Both the position numbers and the translations under genes were made by a program. From assembly GCA_004519485.1 (NCBI GenBank), contig CP038123.1:214001-278000 (forward strand): DNA of 64,000 nt. Reading direction: 5' to 3'. Each line of letters starts with the position of its first letter. The first letter of the stretch is position 1. Shown piece by piece: positions 12,201 to 21,943 of this stretch. The stretch comes from Nannochloropsis oceanica (taxonomy: Eukaryota > Sar > Eustigmatophyceae > Eustigmatales > Monodopsidaceae). The notes under the pieces are model-generated. The model was not told where the DNA came from. It saw nothing but the letters and a program-made list of their open reading frames with translations, and did no database searches.

Positions 12201-15200
12201 TACTGGTGCTGCTGTCACTTCTACGATCCGGCCTCCCTTCCCTTCCTACTCCCCGGTGGCATCGACGGGTGCGCAGGAGAAGAAGGCAGCAGCAGCAGCA
12301 GCAGCAGCAGCAGCTGGAGGAGCGGCATCAAGAATGGCAGCAGAGTCAGCAGCAGCTACAGCAAGAAAGGAAAGAGCAGCGATGGAGACAGCAGCAGCAG
12401 CAATAGATCAAAAGAAGAAAAAGAAGAAGACAGAGGAAGAGGAGAAAGAGAGGAGGCAACGGGCTACCCCTCCACTCGCCCCCACCTCCGTACCTTCTGC
12501 GATAGATGCTGCTGCTCCTGCTACACCCACACCCTCCTTCCCTCCTTCCACGACGATTACCACTGAGGATAATGACCGTGCCCGCAAGCGTCGCCTTCCT
12601 TCCACTCCTGCAGCAGCTGCTCCTGCCGCTGCTCCTCCTACAGTACGTACAGGAACAGCAGCCGCAACAACAATAGCAGCTCCTCCCTCTCTCCCTCCCT
12701 CTTCCTTGTTCCCTCCTTTGGCCATGCCACCTGCTATCCAACTGCCGCAAGCAGCAGCAGTAGCAGCAGGAAGAGGCGGAGAAGAGGGAGGGGAGCGGGG
12801 AAGGGGTGGAGGTGGGGGAGGACTGTTCGGATCCCTGGGTCGGTGGGTGGGAGGACTCCGCGGAAAGGAGAAGGAGAAAGAGAAGGAGAAAGAGAAGGAG
12901 AGCCAGAAGCAGCAGCAGCAGCAGCGGCAGCAGCAGCAACAGGGAGGGGTGTTTCCTCCTGCTTTCACTCAGCTCCCTTCTCATCATCATCCTCGTTTTC
13001 AAGACGAAAAAGAGCGAAAGGCACACGCCCTTTTGGCCGCCGCACGAGAAGCGGCTTCGGCCAAGGCAAGGGAGGAAGAGAGGAGGGAGAGGAGGAGGAG
13101 GGGCTGCTTGGTGATGATGAGAATGGAGAGACGGTGGCGACAACGGCAGGTGTTGAACCAGTGGTGGGGTGTGATGGATCACGACCATCGGCTGGAAGAG
13201 CAGGAGAGAGAGCGCTTCGAGCATGCGCTTTCCACGTCTCCTGCTACTATTACTACTGCTGCTGTCGGGGTTTCAGCTTCGACCCTCCCGCCCTTTCTCC
13301 CCCTGATAGACCGCCAAGTAGCAGCAAGAGGAGCAGCAGCAGCAGCAGGAGGACCGATGCGTCGCTCGTCCACACAAAAACCAAAATCTCTCCTTTTCCA
13401 CAAGAGGATGAAAACACGCCGTCCCTCCCTCCCTCCCTCCCTTCCCCTCGACCTCCCCCAGATCGTTGGAACCAGACTGTGGGCTCGACAAGAAAAGGAG
13501 TGCCCACAGGGGGGTGGCAGAAACTCCTTTCCTCCTTCCCTCCCTCCCTCTTTGCTGGGGTGGAAGCTTTTGGTTCTCGTGACCGAGTTGGACCCGTTGG
13601 GGTCGTGGCTGGTGCGGAGCCTCAGCCACCCTTCCTCGCCCCCTTCCTCCCTCACTTCCTCGTCTTCCATGTTTTGGATAGGCAAAAAGGCGGGGAGAGG
13701 GGGGGGAGAAGGGCAAGGGGGGAGGGACGGAGGAGCACGGGTGGTGTGGAGGGCGAAACACAGGCTGCAACAGCATGTGGATGGGAAGGAAGGGAAGAGT
13801 GTTGACTTTGCTTTGTGTGTCAAAACTACGACAGCAACAGTAGCATTGTCAGTCGAGAAAGAGGTGGCACACGCGTTGCTCTACCATTTGCCTGCTCCCA
13901 GCTATGCAGCTGCTTTAGGGGAGGAGGGAGGGAGGGAAGGAGGGAGGGCGTATTGGAACGCAAGGCAGAAAGAGTTGAGAGAAATGGTTGGTAGGGCTAC
14001 TCCTGGGGTGCCCCTCCTTCTCATCCTCGGCCTCGAAACCGTACACGCATTAAACACTTACCTTGCTGCTACTGCCACGCCTGCTGCCGAGGCTGCTGCT
14101 GGTGAGGCTGCTGGAGGAGGAGCTGCAGCAGCAGCGGTAGGACGGGATGTACGGCAGAAGGTGGCTTTCGTGCTCGGGCTGGGCCAGCGGGGATTTGCGT
14201 CTTCTCAGAAAGAAGAGAGAGAGGAGGAAGGGGAGGAGGAGGAGGAGGGGGTGGGGTTCGAATGGGAAGTCCTTCCCCTCGTCGTAACTCCCGAGGAGGG
14301 AGGGAGGGAGGGAGGGAGGGAGGGAGGGAGGGAGGAAGGGGCCCGTGGCGCTCTAGGCGATGGTGTACGGTTCTTGGCTGAGATGTGCCCAACGACGCCG
14401 ATGGTGGTGAGAGAGACGCTGGTATCAGTGGTCGGCAATGCCGTGAGGAAAGCCTTGTGGAGGGAGGAGGGAGGGAGAGAGGAATGGGAGGTGGAGAGCA
14501 CGGCGGAAAGCTGTCGGCGGACGGTGAACCAGACCGTGAGGGAGGTCAAGGAGAGGTTGTGTGCCGCGGAGCTGACGATGCTCCCGTGGCCTTTGCCTGA
14601 ATTTCTCCCTTCTTTTCCCTCTGCTGCTGCTGCTGCAGTTGCAGGTGGTAGGTGTGGGGTCGGAGCTGTGGCTGGAGAGGTGGTGCCAGGGACGTTATGG
14701 TGTGATTTGACAGGCGCTTCCTCTACCTCGTCCTCCCTCCCTCCCTCCTCCATTCGCAAGGGTAAGCTCTCCCTCCGCACTGATAAGATCGAAATCAAGA
14801 GCAACAGCAGCAACAGCAGCAGTGGGCTTCCTATAGGATGGAACGACCTTTCCCGTCTCCTCCGACTTGAGTCCCTCCTCGACGCTATCCTCCTCCCCTC
14901 CCTCCCTCCCGCCCTCCCGTCCTCCTCCTCCTCCTCTCGTCTCCAGAACCCTGTCAAATGGGTTGAGAAGTATTTGGAGCTAATAAGGAGGGAGGGAGGG
15001 GGGCAGGGCTGGTCAGCTGTCGGGGTCTCTCCTCAGCTCGCGCAATTTGCGCGAGAGCTGGCCATGGCCGCCTGGGAGGAGTGGGAGGAAAGGGGGGGAG
15101 GAAGAGAGAGGGTGATGGCGCCGTGGAATAGACTTTTTACTGCTATGGTGGTTGATCGCTTGGGCCTGGCTTTAGAAGGAGGAGGAGGAGGAGGAGGAGG

Positions 15201-15780
15201 AGGAGGAGGAGGAGGAGGAGGAGGACCTCCATTGAGGTGGGCGTATTACTTATCTACGAAAGAAGAGGAGGGTGAGAGGGAAGAAGGGAGGGGGGCGAGT
15301 TTGAAGGAGTACCAGGAGATGGACCTGGACGAGGGCCACAGAAGGGCACGTGAAGACTTCTTCTTTTATCGAGAAGCGACTACCCGGAGATTGACGAGGG
15401 AGGGAGGGTGGGAGGAAGAGAGGGTGGAAGGGGGCAGGGGGAGGAGGAGGAGGAGGAGGGCGGGGAGGCCTGGTTATGCTTTGGATGTGGAGATGGCAGC
15501 AATGACCATGGGTGGAGTGGGAGGGAGAGAGGGAGGGAGAGAGGGAGGGAGAGAGGGAGGGAGGGAGGAAGAGATGTACGATGGTCCGCTTTCCCCGGAC
15601 CAAGACGAGGATGGAGGGAGAGGAGGAGTAGGAGGACGGGAGGGAGGAGGGGAGAGGAAGCGCGCCCGCAACAGCATCAACAATGATGAGGACGGGGTGG
15701 CTTTGGCCTATGGCTATCAAGAGGAGGATAAGAAGGAGGAAGGACAGGGGGGGGGGGGGGGAGGGAGGGGTGATAGATGA
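7925..15780 (+). CDS. SAC3: SAC3/GANP-family mRNA export factor with FG-repeat N-terminus
   Basis: SAC3/GANP proteins scaffold the TREX-2 complex, which links transcription sites to the nuclear pore. Exon 1 (7925-11140) and exon 2 (11293-15780) join in phase 0 to give about 2,567 residues. Residues 1 to about 700 are Gly/Ser-rich with many nucleoporin-like FG motifs (VKFGQ, PSFGGG, AVFGA) and a Gln run. The SAC3 domain begins near residue 940 (GTCLSMCPPDEVLMRE), continues with MSKIRPVEWLLKSVEYMEDE, crosses the intron, and ends around 1260 (SFSLEEICYALCLQ). The C-terminal third keeps blocks like those of the MCM3AP part of animal GANP (GVPLLLILGLETVHALNTYL; VREVKERLCAAELTMLPWPL). An in-frame ATG at 7835 is an alternative start; a possible acceptor just before 7925 favours the later one. 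GGGA-derived REGG runs interrupt the C-terminal region. Additional introns in exon 2 cannot be excluded. Confidence 0.88.
9245..9296 (+). repeat. (CAG)n coding microsatellite in SAC3
   Basis: About 17 CAG/CAA codons in frame encode a glutamine run within the FG-rich N-terminus. Length polymorphism is expected. Confidence 0.95.
14297..14336 (+). repeat. GGGA array inside SAC3 coding sequence
   Basis: Ten GGGA-type units keep the reading frame open and encode repeated G-R-E-G between a conserved block ending VVTPEE and the next beginning VRFLAEMC. Confidence 0.85.
15177..15224 (+). repeat. (GGA)n coding microsatellite in SAC3
   Basis: Encodes an uninterrupted run of about 15 glycines after LALE and before PPLRWAYYL. 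Confidence 0.95.
15520..15571 (+). repeat. GGGA/GAGA array in SAC3 C-terminal coding region
   Basis: Encodes repeated G-G-R-E with a 12-nt period between MTMGGV and EEMYDG. Same sequence type as the intron arms. Confidence 0.85.
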
Positions 15781-16504
15781 GGGAGATCTAACATCGTTGA
15801 GCCAGGCGTTGGCTAAGGAGTCCAATGCGTGGAGTGGAGCGATGAACTTCCTCAAAGCGTTTTTGTAAGGATGAAAACAACAGAGAGCGGGAGCGGCGGG
15901 AGGGGAGATCGGGGAGAGAGGTATGAAGAAGGAAGGGAAGGTTTCTGTAAATAGGTGAGAAAATATTTCTACAGGTTAGAAACCAAGAGCAGTAGCAACA
16001 GCAGCCATAGTAGCAACGCCAGCAGGAAGTAAAAAAGCATTTCTCACTCAATCCTCAAAGAAAAGAACAAATATTAGTGTATATGTACTATATGTACTGC
16101 GTCTAGTTGGAAGGTTTGGCTTGCATATGGTGCCTCGTCGGATTTTTTATTTTCCTTTTCTTTGTGCTGATTTTGCGTTGTCTTTCGCTTTCCTCTTATT
16201 CTCTCACATATACGGTACCCAATCATTCTCAAGCTTTTTATTTCACTCTCCTCCTCCTCCGTATCCTCCTCCTCTCTTCCTCCTCCCCACTCTCGTCGCC
16301 TTTCTCATAGAAGAAACATGAACATGTAAGTTAATGCTTAAAAACTATATCGTCTTCATAGTCGTCAGAGTCGCTCAACACTAGCCCTCTCCTTCTCTCT
16401 CTTTTCTTCCCTCCTCTCTCCCTCCTCTTCGCCCTTTGTGCTTTTTTCCTATCAAGCACAACCGTTCCTCCCTCCCTAACTCCCTCCTCCCTTTCCCGCC
16501 TCCT
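15781..16504. other. Intergenic, convergent SAC3 / trigger factor
   Basis: About 720 bp, AT-richer than the genes, with TCC-rich stretches on the trigger factor side. Holds both 3' UTRs. No gene seen. Confidence 0.6.
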
Positions 16505-18345
16505 TTACGCCTCTTTCACATCCACATATGTTATGTCCGCATTTTCCGCCAGACAGTCCAACACCATATCTGCCAGCAGCTTCGCTTCAAGCTGGTTCCT
16601 CAATGCTTTCTCATCCATCCCCGACCTCTCCGCCTCCAATTTCCTCAGGTCAATCTGATCCTGCAATTCCAGCGGGTCCACTTCCAGCGCCTCCTCCTCC
16701 GCGACCTTCGCTGTGGCAACGCCCAACATTAATGTCTTGATCGTTCCCGGCAAGGCAATTTCCCGGTACTTTTCGAAATTCTCTTTGGTAATCATTTTCT
16801 TCACCTCTTCCTCCGACTTGCCCTGCGTCGAGACCTCCTGCATCATCAAGGCAAATTTCCTCCGAGTCTCCTCTTGGATCCAACACTCGGGAATCTCCGC
16901 CTGAGTGATTTCCAGAAGGGCCGATTCCAAGGCCTTGTTCCGATTCATCTTTGTGCGTTCCTCCGCATCGGCATTGACAGCATCCACCACCTCTTGCTTG
17001 ATCCCTTCCGGGGTCAGGCCCTCCCGAATGTCCGCCGCAAACTGTTCGTCGATTTCTGGAATCACCCTGTTCTTCAGGCTCACCACTTCTATATCGAACT
17101 CCGCCTTCAGACCTGCCAGCTTCGTGTCGCGGATGTTGTCCGGGAATGTAACGGGAACCGTTACCTTGTCTCCCGCCCGTGTGCCCACTAGACCTTCCAC
17201 CACTCCGGGCAAGAAACGCCCCTCTTCGAGAATGACCTCTACTTCTTCCCCTGCTGCGATATTGCGCATTTCCGGGCCACGTGTACCGTCGGAAAGCATT
17301 TGATAGGCCTTCATGTTCACGATGGCGCTGTCCTCGAGCTTGGCAACGTAGTCAGACGGGGTCTCGACCAGACGCACGCGTTTCTTACGCAAGGCATCCA
17401 GCGCCTGTTTGACCTTTTCGTTTTCCAGTGGAATACGCTCGGCGGTGATTTTGAGGCCTTTGTAGGAGGAAGTGAATGTTACTTCCGGGTAGACGTCCAC
17501 GGTGAGTTCCATAACGATAGGCTCGCCGGGCTTGAAGAGTCCGATGAGTGTCTCGGGGTGGGAGACGAGCGAGGCCTGTCCAACGGCTTTCACATCTGAC
17601 TCGTCGATTGCTGTTTTCAGGGCGTCCTCACAGAGGATGTCCAGGGCTTCATTGATGATAACTTGGGGGCCACCCACGGCGTTGAGCAGGATATGCTCCG
17701 GAACGCGTTGGCCTTTTCGGAAGCCAGGGATGGCGTGTTTGGATTCTTCGACCATGCGTTTGCAAGCTTGGTCGTAGGCCTTGCGAGTGAGAGTGCCCGG
17801 AACGGTGACAAAGAGGCCGACGGAGGAGTTTGCGCGTTTTTCGACTCTGTTAATGAGAGGTGGGCGGGAGGGAAGGGGGCAGGGAGGAAGAGATGAGTGC
17901 GTGAAGAAAGGGCTAGTTTGGCTTGTCTACAAAGACAAGAGGAGAAGGGGCGAGTCTATATAATGCGCATATGCATGCGTATGCATGTGTGCGCAAAGAT
18001 TTCGTTAGATATACAAGATAGACGTGCAACAGTCGTAATGGCGGTGGTGGGAGATGAGGATTAGTCAAGTACAACTTGGCAGTGATTTGACACATCAGTA
18101 CTACATCCATCCCATGCCGCCCCCACAACCACGCAAAGTTTACGTCCCCTCCTTTCTCAATTTGATACTTACGTGGTCTGGACGTTATCCGATACTGTGG
18201 AGTAGAGGGACGACCCGCATCGCTGCTGCTGGTGCTGCTGCTGATGCAAGGCGGCCGCGGGCATGCGCGGGATGAAGGCTTGAGCACTCCAAGCGCCCAA
18301 AAGGACGGCAGCGAGGACCGTAGCTTCCCGTAATTGAACAAGCAT
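16505..18345 (-). CDS. tig: Plastid trigger factor (ribosome-associated chaperone)
   Basis: Trigger factor binds nascent chains at the ribosome exit tunnel and has a peptidyl-prolyl isomerase domain. Exon 1 (18173-18345) encodes a signal peptide (VLAAVLLGAWSAQAF) with the plastid cleavage motif SAQAFIP and a Gln/His-rich transit region. It joins in phase 2 to exon 2 (16505-17846). The mature protein begins VEKRANSSVGLFVTVPG and has the family signature HAIPGFRKGQRVPEH. A central FKBP-like domain follows (GRFLPGVVEGLVGTRAGDKV), then a helical C-terminus ending in TYVDVKEA. The total is about 504 residues, close to bacterial trigger factor plus a presequence. It is tail-to-tail with the SAC3 gene. 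With the DnaJ at 3374, this is the second plastid protein-folding factor in the window. Confidence 0.95.
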
Positions 18346-19013
18346 GATTGCTTGCTGTGTTTTTTGTGAAGAAAAAGGCCTAAGGAGTGTGCATATGCGT
18401 GTATCGTTTGGGCAAAGTATCCCTCTGCATGTCCTGTTGCTGTTGATGGAACCGACGAGTGGCCGTGCTTCTTGCTTGGAAATTGGGCGCGAACGGCCCA
18501 TATTTGATAGGGGTGTGTTGGTGGTATATCAAGTGGAGAGAGAGAGAGAGAGGGAATAGTGAGTGTTGTGAGGGAAGTGCAAAAGCGCACACTGCAAGCT
18601 TTTCATATTAATTTTGTGTTACTATGATTGAGCTTGGAGTCGAGGACGCTGCGGAGCTAGATTATGTGCGCATTTCATGCTCTCGTCCTGCACCTCCCTC
18701 GCCCCTCAGGCCCTCTGCTCCTGTCAAACCGCTCCTCCCTTCCGGAAACCTTTTGTAGGCTCAAAAAGGATTATACATGAACATAAGCATACGTCAGCAA
18801 GATTTAAGTGCAAGAATTGTTTTGTTAATTTTATCGGAGCCATTTATTTTACCTGTTCCATTTTACTTCCCATTCTTAATCCCTCACATTTTCTACCGGC
18901 AGGCGACCTCTTGTAGAAAATTAATCGCAAAATCCGTCCAGTTTGGAAAGATGCATGCACTGAATTATCCTGCCTTGACACAATTTCTTTTGTGACTTCT
19001 TTGTTCCCCATCC
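18346..19013. other. Intergenic, trigger factor promoter / ABC gene 3' end
   Basis: About 670 bp. A short (GA)n run lies at 18535-18555. No gene seen; the trigger factor promoter should lie in the left half. Confidence 0.5.
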
Positions 19014-21547
19014 TCACCCCTCGCTTCCCTCACCCCTCGCTTCTCTCTCCCTCCTCCTCCCTTCATACACCTTGTTCCACGCGTCTCCAGATCCGACAAA
19101 CGCCATACGGCCCTTCTCCAGCTCTAACACATGTGTAGTCACCTTATCCAGTGCCTCGTCTTCGTGATGACTCACGTATAGCATCGTCAACCACGAAGAC
19201 GCCGCCTTGGCGATGTTCTCCAACAAAGCCAACACCAATGTCCGATGCTTGCTGTCCAACCCCTGACAACCCTCATCAAAAATGAGAAGAGGAGGCGCCC
19301 CGATCAAAGCTCGAGCAATCACAGCCAATTTTTGTTGTCCTTGTGAGAGCTTTCCGAAGGGCTTGGAGTAAAGGGAGGAAAGACCAAGGAGAGTTCCCCA
19401 TTCGCCGAGCAAAGGGAGGAGGTGAGGCGGTGGCGGGTGATAAGGCTGCTGGTGCTCCTCCTGCTCCCGCAGCCCCTCCGACTGGTGTGGCTGTGGTTGC
19501 ATCGAAAAAGAGGGATGCAGAGGGTCTAGGCCTGAGAGGACGACGGCGGAGGTGGGCCAGTCCTGGCAAGTGGCTGCTAAGTGAAGGTGGAGCTCCGTCG
19601 AGACCATCCCTAGACGAGGCACGCCCACTGCCACACGCCCTTGGTGCCGCTGCTCCCGCTGTTGTTGTTGTTGTTGCTGCTGCTGCTGCTGTGGTGTCTG
19701 CTGTGAATGTCCAAGCTCGGTAGCGACCAGCCATCGCCGTTCCTGGAGTTGCTTCTCCCAGGCTTCGAGGATGAGTCTCGTTAAAGTGGATTTCCCGGCG
19801 CCGTTAAGCCCCTTCAGAGCCCATATTTCCCCTTGCTTGACCTTCCACTGGATGCTGTCGAGGAGGACGTGCTCATTTACTTCGAGGCGGACATCGTGGA
19901 GTTCAAGGATGGTGGAGAGGTTTTCCCGGGTTGTTTCGTTCTTGAGGGTGGTGGCTCGGGGGACTTGAGGCCGGAAGAGCTTGGGGAGACGGAAGGAAGG
20001 TGAGGAGGAGGAGGAGGAGGAGGAGGAGGAGGAGGAGGAGGAGGAGGAGGGTCTGGAGTGGGTGAGACGGAGCTGAGCGTCGCTACGGTATATTTGCATG
20101 GGGCCTTGGAATTCTGGATGATTGGGGGAAGGTGGAAGAGGGGAGGAGGGGGAGGACGAGTAAGGTGGTTGGTGATGGGACAGCCCTCCCTTTCCTTGAG
20201 TACGGGGGGAGAAAAAATGGCGCCCACATCCGTCCGTTCGTCCCTTCCTTCCTCTCACACTCCTTTCCCCCCCCCTCCTTTTTTCCACCGACCAATCTGC
20301 ATGTCTTTCACCCCAACCAGTCTCGTTGCCTCGTCTGGAATCTCCTCCCCTCTGTGCGTAATTAGCACCATGCTTGTCCGTGGTATTGAACGGCGGCTCA
20401 ATCCCAGGTCGACCAGCAGACGGGGAAACCCTAGACAAAGCTGCGAAAGGACGTTTCGCAGGCTTTTCCTGATAGGGGGGAGGGAGGGAGGGAGGGAAGG
20501 AGGGAGGGAGGGAAGGAGGGAGGGAGGGAGGGAGGGAAGGAGGGAAAGACATCCATCAGAAAGTCAGCCTCTTGAACGAAAGCCAAATTAGAAATCTTCC
20601 AATTTTTCCAGCATACCTGGAAGGAGCATCGAGACCATCAAATGGCTTGTCCAGCACCAGCACGCGCGGAGATTGACTGAGGGTAGCGGCGACAAGGACC
20701 TTGCGGATCTCGCCTGTGGAGAGCATGAAGATTTTCTTGTACCTGGGCGAAATCAGGGAAAGAGAAATGGCTGCAATAAGAACCAGTTGAAAGTAATATT
20801 TGTGACCCACAAAAGATGGCAAGCCATTTTGGAAGTGGGGGGGCGCAAAAAGGGAATGAAATATGGATATATGGAGGGGAAACACGGTCATTCATATCCC
20901 TATAGTCATTCTTACCATAATGGATAAAGCCCCAGTTGCACGATCAAGCGTCGAGCCAATGGATCGCTGGATCCTCCCAACACGTCTGCCACCACTCTAT
21001 CCTTATGCTCGGCCAGAAACTGCCCATGCATACTAAACGACATGAACATAAAGCGTTTTTGTTCCCCGTCCTCCCCCCCTCCCGCCCCCCTGCGCTTTCC
21101 TCCCTTTGCTTGCACCTCCTGGCTTTGCACGCCCTGTGCTTGCTCTTCCTCTTGCTCCTTCCTTTCCATACCAGGGGGGAGGACGTGTACCTTTCCACTG
21201 AGTGCCTGCCAAAAGAGGGATTTCCCCGCCCCATTTTCCCCAATAACACACAACTGGTCACCCAACCGCAACACATAATCCTCGATTTTCCCCGCTGCAA
21301 ACGCCACCACCGCCTCTTTCCCCTCTAGAGCATCAGAAACAACTATTCCTTTGGTGGCGTCCAGGCGGGCTAACACGGCGGGTGGTGAGGTCTTTTTCCC
21401 GGTGTCGCCAGGAGGTTTTTTCGCGTAAATTGCCCTCCATTTGGCCGCCTCTGCCTTGCTGGTCGTGAATCTCCGGCCGCCACCACCGCCGCTGCTGCAG
21501 GCCACCACTGTCATCGCCGCGGCCCGTCGTGGCAGGACCCCTGGCAT
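19014..21547 (-). CDS. Soluble twin-cassette ABC ATPase (ModF/PhrA-like)
   Basis: Four exons join in phase: 20916-21547, 20617-20742, 20293-20468 and 19014-20113, giving about 677 residues with two ABC ATPase cassettes and no membrane segments. Cassette 1 has Walker A GENGAGKS (about 103-110), signature LSTGEIRK and Walker B VLVLDKPFDGLD. It ends with the switch-like VLITHRGEEIPDEATR. Cassette 2 has Walker A GLNGAGKST (about 415-423), signature KLSQGQQKLA and Walker B LLIFDEGCQGLD. Two fused cassettes without a permease are typical of the bacterial ModF/PhrA group. The transport or regulatory partner is unknown. The N-terminus (MPGVLPRRAAA...GRRFTTSK) is Arg/Ser/Thr-rich and may be an organelle presequence, but there is no Phe-type signal. 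Long Ser and Gln runs sit in the linker and in cassette 2. Confidence 0.88.
19997..20050 (-). repeat. (TCC)n coding microsatellite in the ABC gene
   Basis: Read on the minus strand, it encodes a run of about 16 serines between the two ATPase cassettes. Confidence 0.9.
20479..20548 (-). repeat. CCCT/CCTT array in the ABC gene intron (pyrimidine arm only)
   Basis: On the gene strand this is a pyrimidine tract of about 70 nt just upstream of the acceptor at 20469. The 5' end of this intron has no matching purine arm. Confidence 0.8.
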
Positions 21548-21943
21548 GGGGCTCTGGCGTGTTCTGTGCGCTGTGAGGTGTCCGAATCCGATAGTAGGCA
21601 GGGGCGGGAGGCTAGCTGGCTACTAAAAAAATGTGAGACCGCAGCGACACTTTGAGGGGCGGCGGAAAGAAATAGGTTTTTGTGCCTGGCGAAACTACTT
21701 CGAGGCGCTTGAGCGTCTCTGCTCTCAACTTGAGAGGGTGTTAGGGGGTGCGTAAGCATGGGTAGCAATCCCCGCTCGGAGCTGAAGCAGGTGGAGCTCT
21801 GTTGCCCTTCGGCGAGGTGAGGGTCGTCGGGCCTCTTCTTCTTCGACTCACTCTGCATAATCGGGCCCTCTCACCACTCACCGACACGACATATTCAACA
21901 CAGGCACTGGGGCACCAAGCACACAGCTGCAATTGAGAGGACT
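21548..21943. promoter_or_regulatory. Compact divergent promoter, ABC / GMC
   Basis: 396 bp separate the two start codons, so both promoters overlap or are very short. No TATA-type box is obvious. Confidence 0.45.

Noticed and set aside
12346-13224. Minus-strand open frame of 292 codons
   Set aside because: Antisense to the SAC3 exon; Leu/Cys/Ser runs come from the coding microsatellites.
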